Origin: Desulfobulbaceae bacterium
GTDB lineage: Bacteria > Desulfobacterota > Desulfobulbia > Desulfobulbales > Desulfocapsaceae
Assembly (NCBI GenBank): GCA_030632405.1
Contig: DAOVUU010000141.1
Location: 1-6,664 of the forward strand
Length of the DNA stretch: 6,664 nucleotides
Reading direction: 5' to 3'
Positions 5,556-6,664 of the stretch are shown here, piece after piece. The first letter of the stretch is position 1. The number at the start of each line of letters is the position of its first letter. A program made the translations under genes and the position numbers. The notes under the pieces are model-generated. The model did no database searches, had not been told where the DNA came from, and saw nothing but the letters and a program-made list of their open reading frames with translations.

Positions 5556-6664
5556 ATGAGCAGGATTAGGGTTTATGAGCTGGCCAAAGAGGCAGGCATG
5601 AGCAGCAAAGTGTTAGCCGATAAATTGTTGGAACAGGGGTACGACATCAAAGGCCATAGCTCTACAGTTGATGACGATACGGCCGAAAAGATCCGGAATA
5701 CTATTCTGAAGTCAACCGATACTGAACTCGTTGAAAAGAGAATCAGTGGCAGTACAGGATCAACAGTGATCAGGAGAAGGGCAACGGTCATAAGAAGAAG
5801 GCCAAAAGCTGAAGAAGTCCCCTCTGATGTGGAAACAGAAGAAATCGAAACAGCCTCCCTCAAGGAAGATTCAAAAATCTCTGAACCCGTTATAGAAAAA
5901 GAGGAAGCGGAGTCCGGTGCATCTATTACCCAGGATCATGCTGAAGAGGGAGGGAGTACGCTTATCACAACTGCCGAACTTGATCCGGTGGTTGAAGAAA
6001 AAGGTGTTGATGAAGGCGTAGCAGCTGAAGGTACTGAGACAGACAAGGAAAAGGACAGTCAAACTGAGCCTGGCACTGTTTCACCAGAGACGACTTTGGC
6101 GGAAGAGTCAGAAACCGTTAAACCGGAGAAGAAAAAAACAGTCAGGAAAAAGAAGACTGAGGAAAAACCAGTCGCCCGTAAAGGTATTGCCAGGGTGGTC
6201 GGGACGATTGAACTGCCGACCGAGAAGGCTGAACCGGTACGTCCACGTAAAAAAGCAACCAAGCCGACGCAGCAGAGGAGAGCCAAACCTAAGGCTGCAC
6301 CGGTTGATACGACTCCTGCTCCTGTTCGTGAAGAGGCTGGGCGCGGTAAGAAAAAAGGGAAGAAGGGCGCTCAAACTACTGAAGGCAATGGTGACCTTCG
6401 TAGGAGTGGAAAAAAAGGTAAGAAAAACGTTAAATTTACCCATTTTGCCAATAACTATCAGGGTAAGCCAGGTGGGCGAGGTAAGAGAGGGGGGAGGCGT
6501 ATAGCCAAGCCGGTAGCTCCTCCGTCAGAGATGAAGGCGAGTAAAAAACGTTTCAAGGTGTACGACACTATCAGTATTGGTGATCTGGCACAACGAATGA
6601 GGGTAAAAGCCAGCGATGTGATAGCAAAACTCATGGGGCTTGGTGTTATGGCTACCATCAATCA
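5556..6664 (+). CDS. infB: Translation initiation factor IF-2, N-terminal part, cut by window edge
   Basis: The frame is open from the ATG to the right edge, about 369 codons. IF-2 is the GTPase that positions initiator fMet-tRNA on the 30S subunit and drives joining to 50S. Seen: a first IF2_N domain at 1-52 (MSRIRVYELAKEAGMSSKVL, then LLEQGYDIKGHSSTVDDDTA); a long disordered linker, acidic at about 85-200 and Lys/Arg/Gly/Pro-rich at about 204-330; and a second IF2_N domain from about 331 (RFKVYDTISIGDLAQRM) cut at the end. The GTPase and C-terminal domains must lie beyond the window. A duplicated heptad TVIRRRA/TVIRRRP occurs at 70-83; arginine-rich repeats of this sort are, from memory, usual in deltaproteobacterial IF-2. 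A good Shine-Dalgarno supports the start, and the gene follows ylxR by 100 nt in the same operon. Confidence 0.96.
   Translation, partial: MSRIRVYELAKEAGMSSKVLADKLLEQGYDIKGHSSTVDDDTAEKIRNTILKSTDTELVEKRISGSTGSTVIRRRATVIRRRPKAEEVPSDVETEEIETASLKEDSKISEPVIEKEEAESGASITQDHAEEGGSTLITTAELDPVVEEKGVDEGVAAEGTETDKEKDSQTEPGTVSPETTLAEESETVKPEKKKTVRKKKTEEKPVARKGIARVVGTIELPTEKAEPVRPRKKATKPTQQRRAKPKAAPVDTTPAPVREEAGRGKKKGKKGAQTTEGNGDLRRSGKKGKKNVKFTHFANNYQGKPGGRGKRGGRRIAKPVAPPSEMKASKKRFKVYDTISIGDLAQRMRVKASDVIAKLMGLGVMATIN

Noticed and set aside
5573..6661. Reverse-strand and alternate-frame ORFs over infB
   Set aside because: They arise from the Glu/Lys/Arg-rich codon use of the IF-2 linker; no domain is visible.

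Overview
This window looks like ordinary core chromosome of a Gram-negative bacterium. The best guess is a member of the former Deltaproteobacteria (Desulfobacterota, Desulfobulbales-like). The basis is the gene order rimP-nusA-ylxR-infB, a NusA with one C-terminal helix-hairpin-helix unit plus an acidic tail, an IF-2 with a long charged linker containing an IRRR repeat, and moderate G+C by eye. The lineage is an inference from protein style and was not tested by a search.

Layout: two genes run leftward, topB (topoisomerase III family, 820 aa, complete) and then rsfS (ribosomal silencing factor, cut by the window edge). They are 30 nt apart and probably form one transcript. A 539-nt divergent intergenic region (2704-3242) follows. 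It holds a plausible topB promoter, a perfect 7-3-7 dyad followed by a T-run, a possible 54-codon hydrophobic small ORF with a near-perfect Shine-Dalgarno, two candidate rightward promoters, a strong terminator-like hairpin and a second GC-rich hairpin just before rimP.

The rightward cluster is rimP (30S maturation), nusA (elongation, termination and antitermination factor), ylxR/rnpM (small RNA-binding protein) and infB (translation initiation factor 2, cut by the right edge after about 369 codons). This is the widely conserved nusA-infB operon joining transcription elongation to ribosome assembly and translation initiation. The ylxQ (L7Ae-like) gene often found between ylxR and infB is absent; a 100-nt gap takes its place.

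I see no undescribed multi-gene system, mobile element, CRISPR array, tRNA or rRNA. What deserves a second look is regulatory: the rimP leader has an intrinsic-terminator-like hairpin whose 5' arm starts at the stop codon of the candidate small ORF, and the rimP start is embedded in three overlapping ATGs. Smaller points are the 136-nt rimP-nusA spacer with a long-range stem, and an A10 tract inside ylxR.
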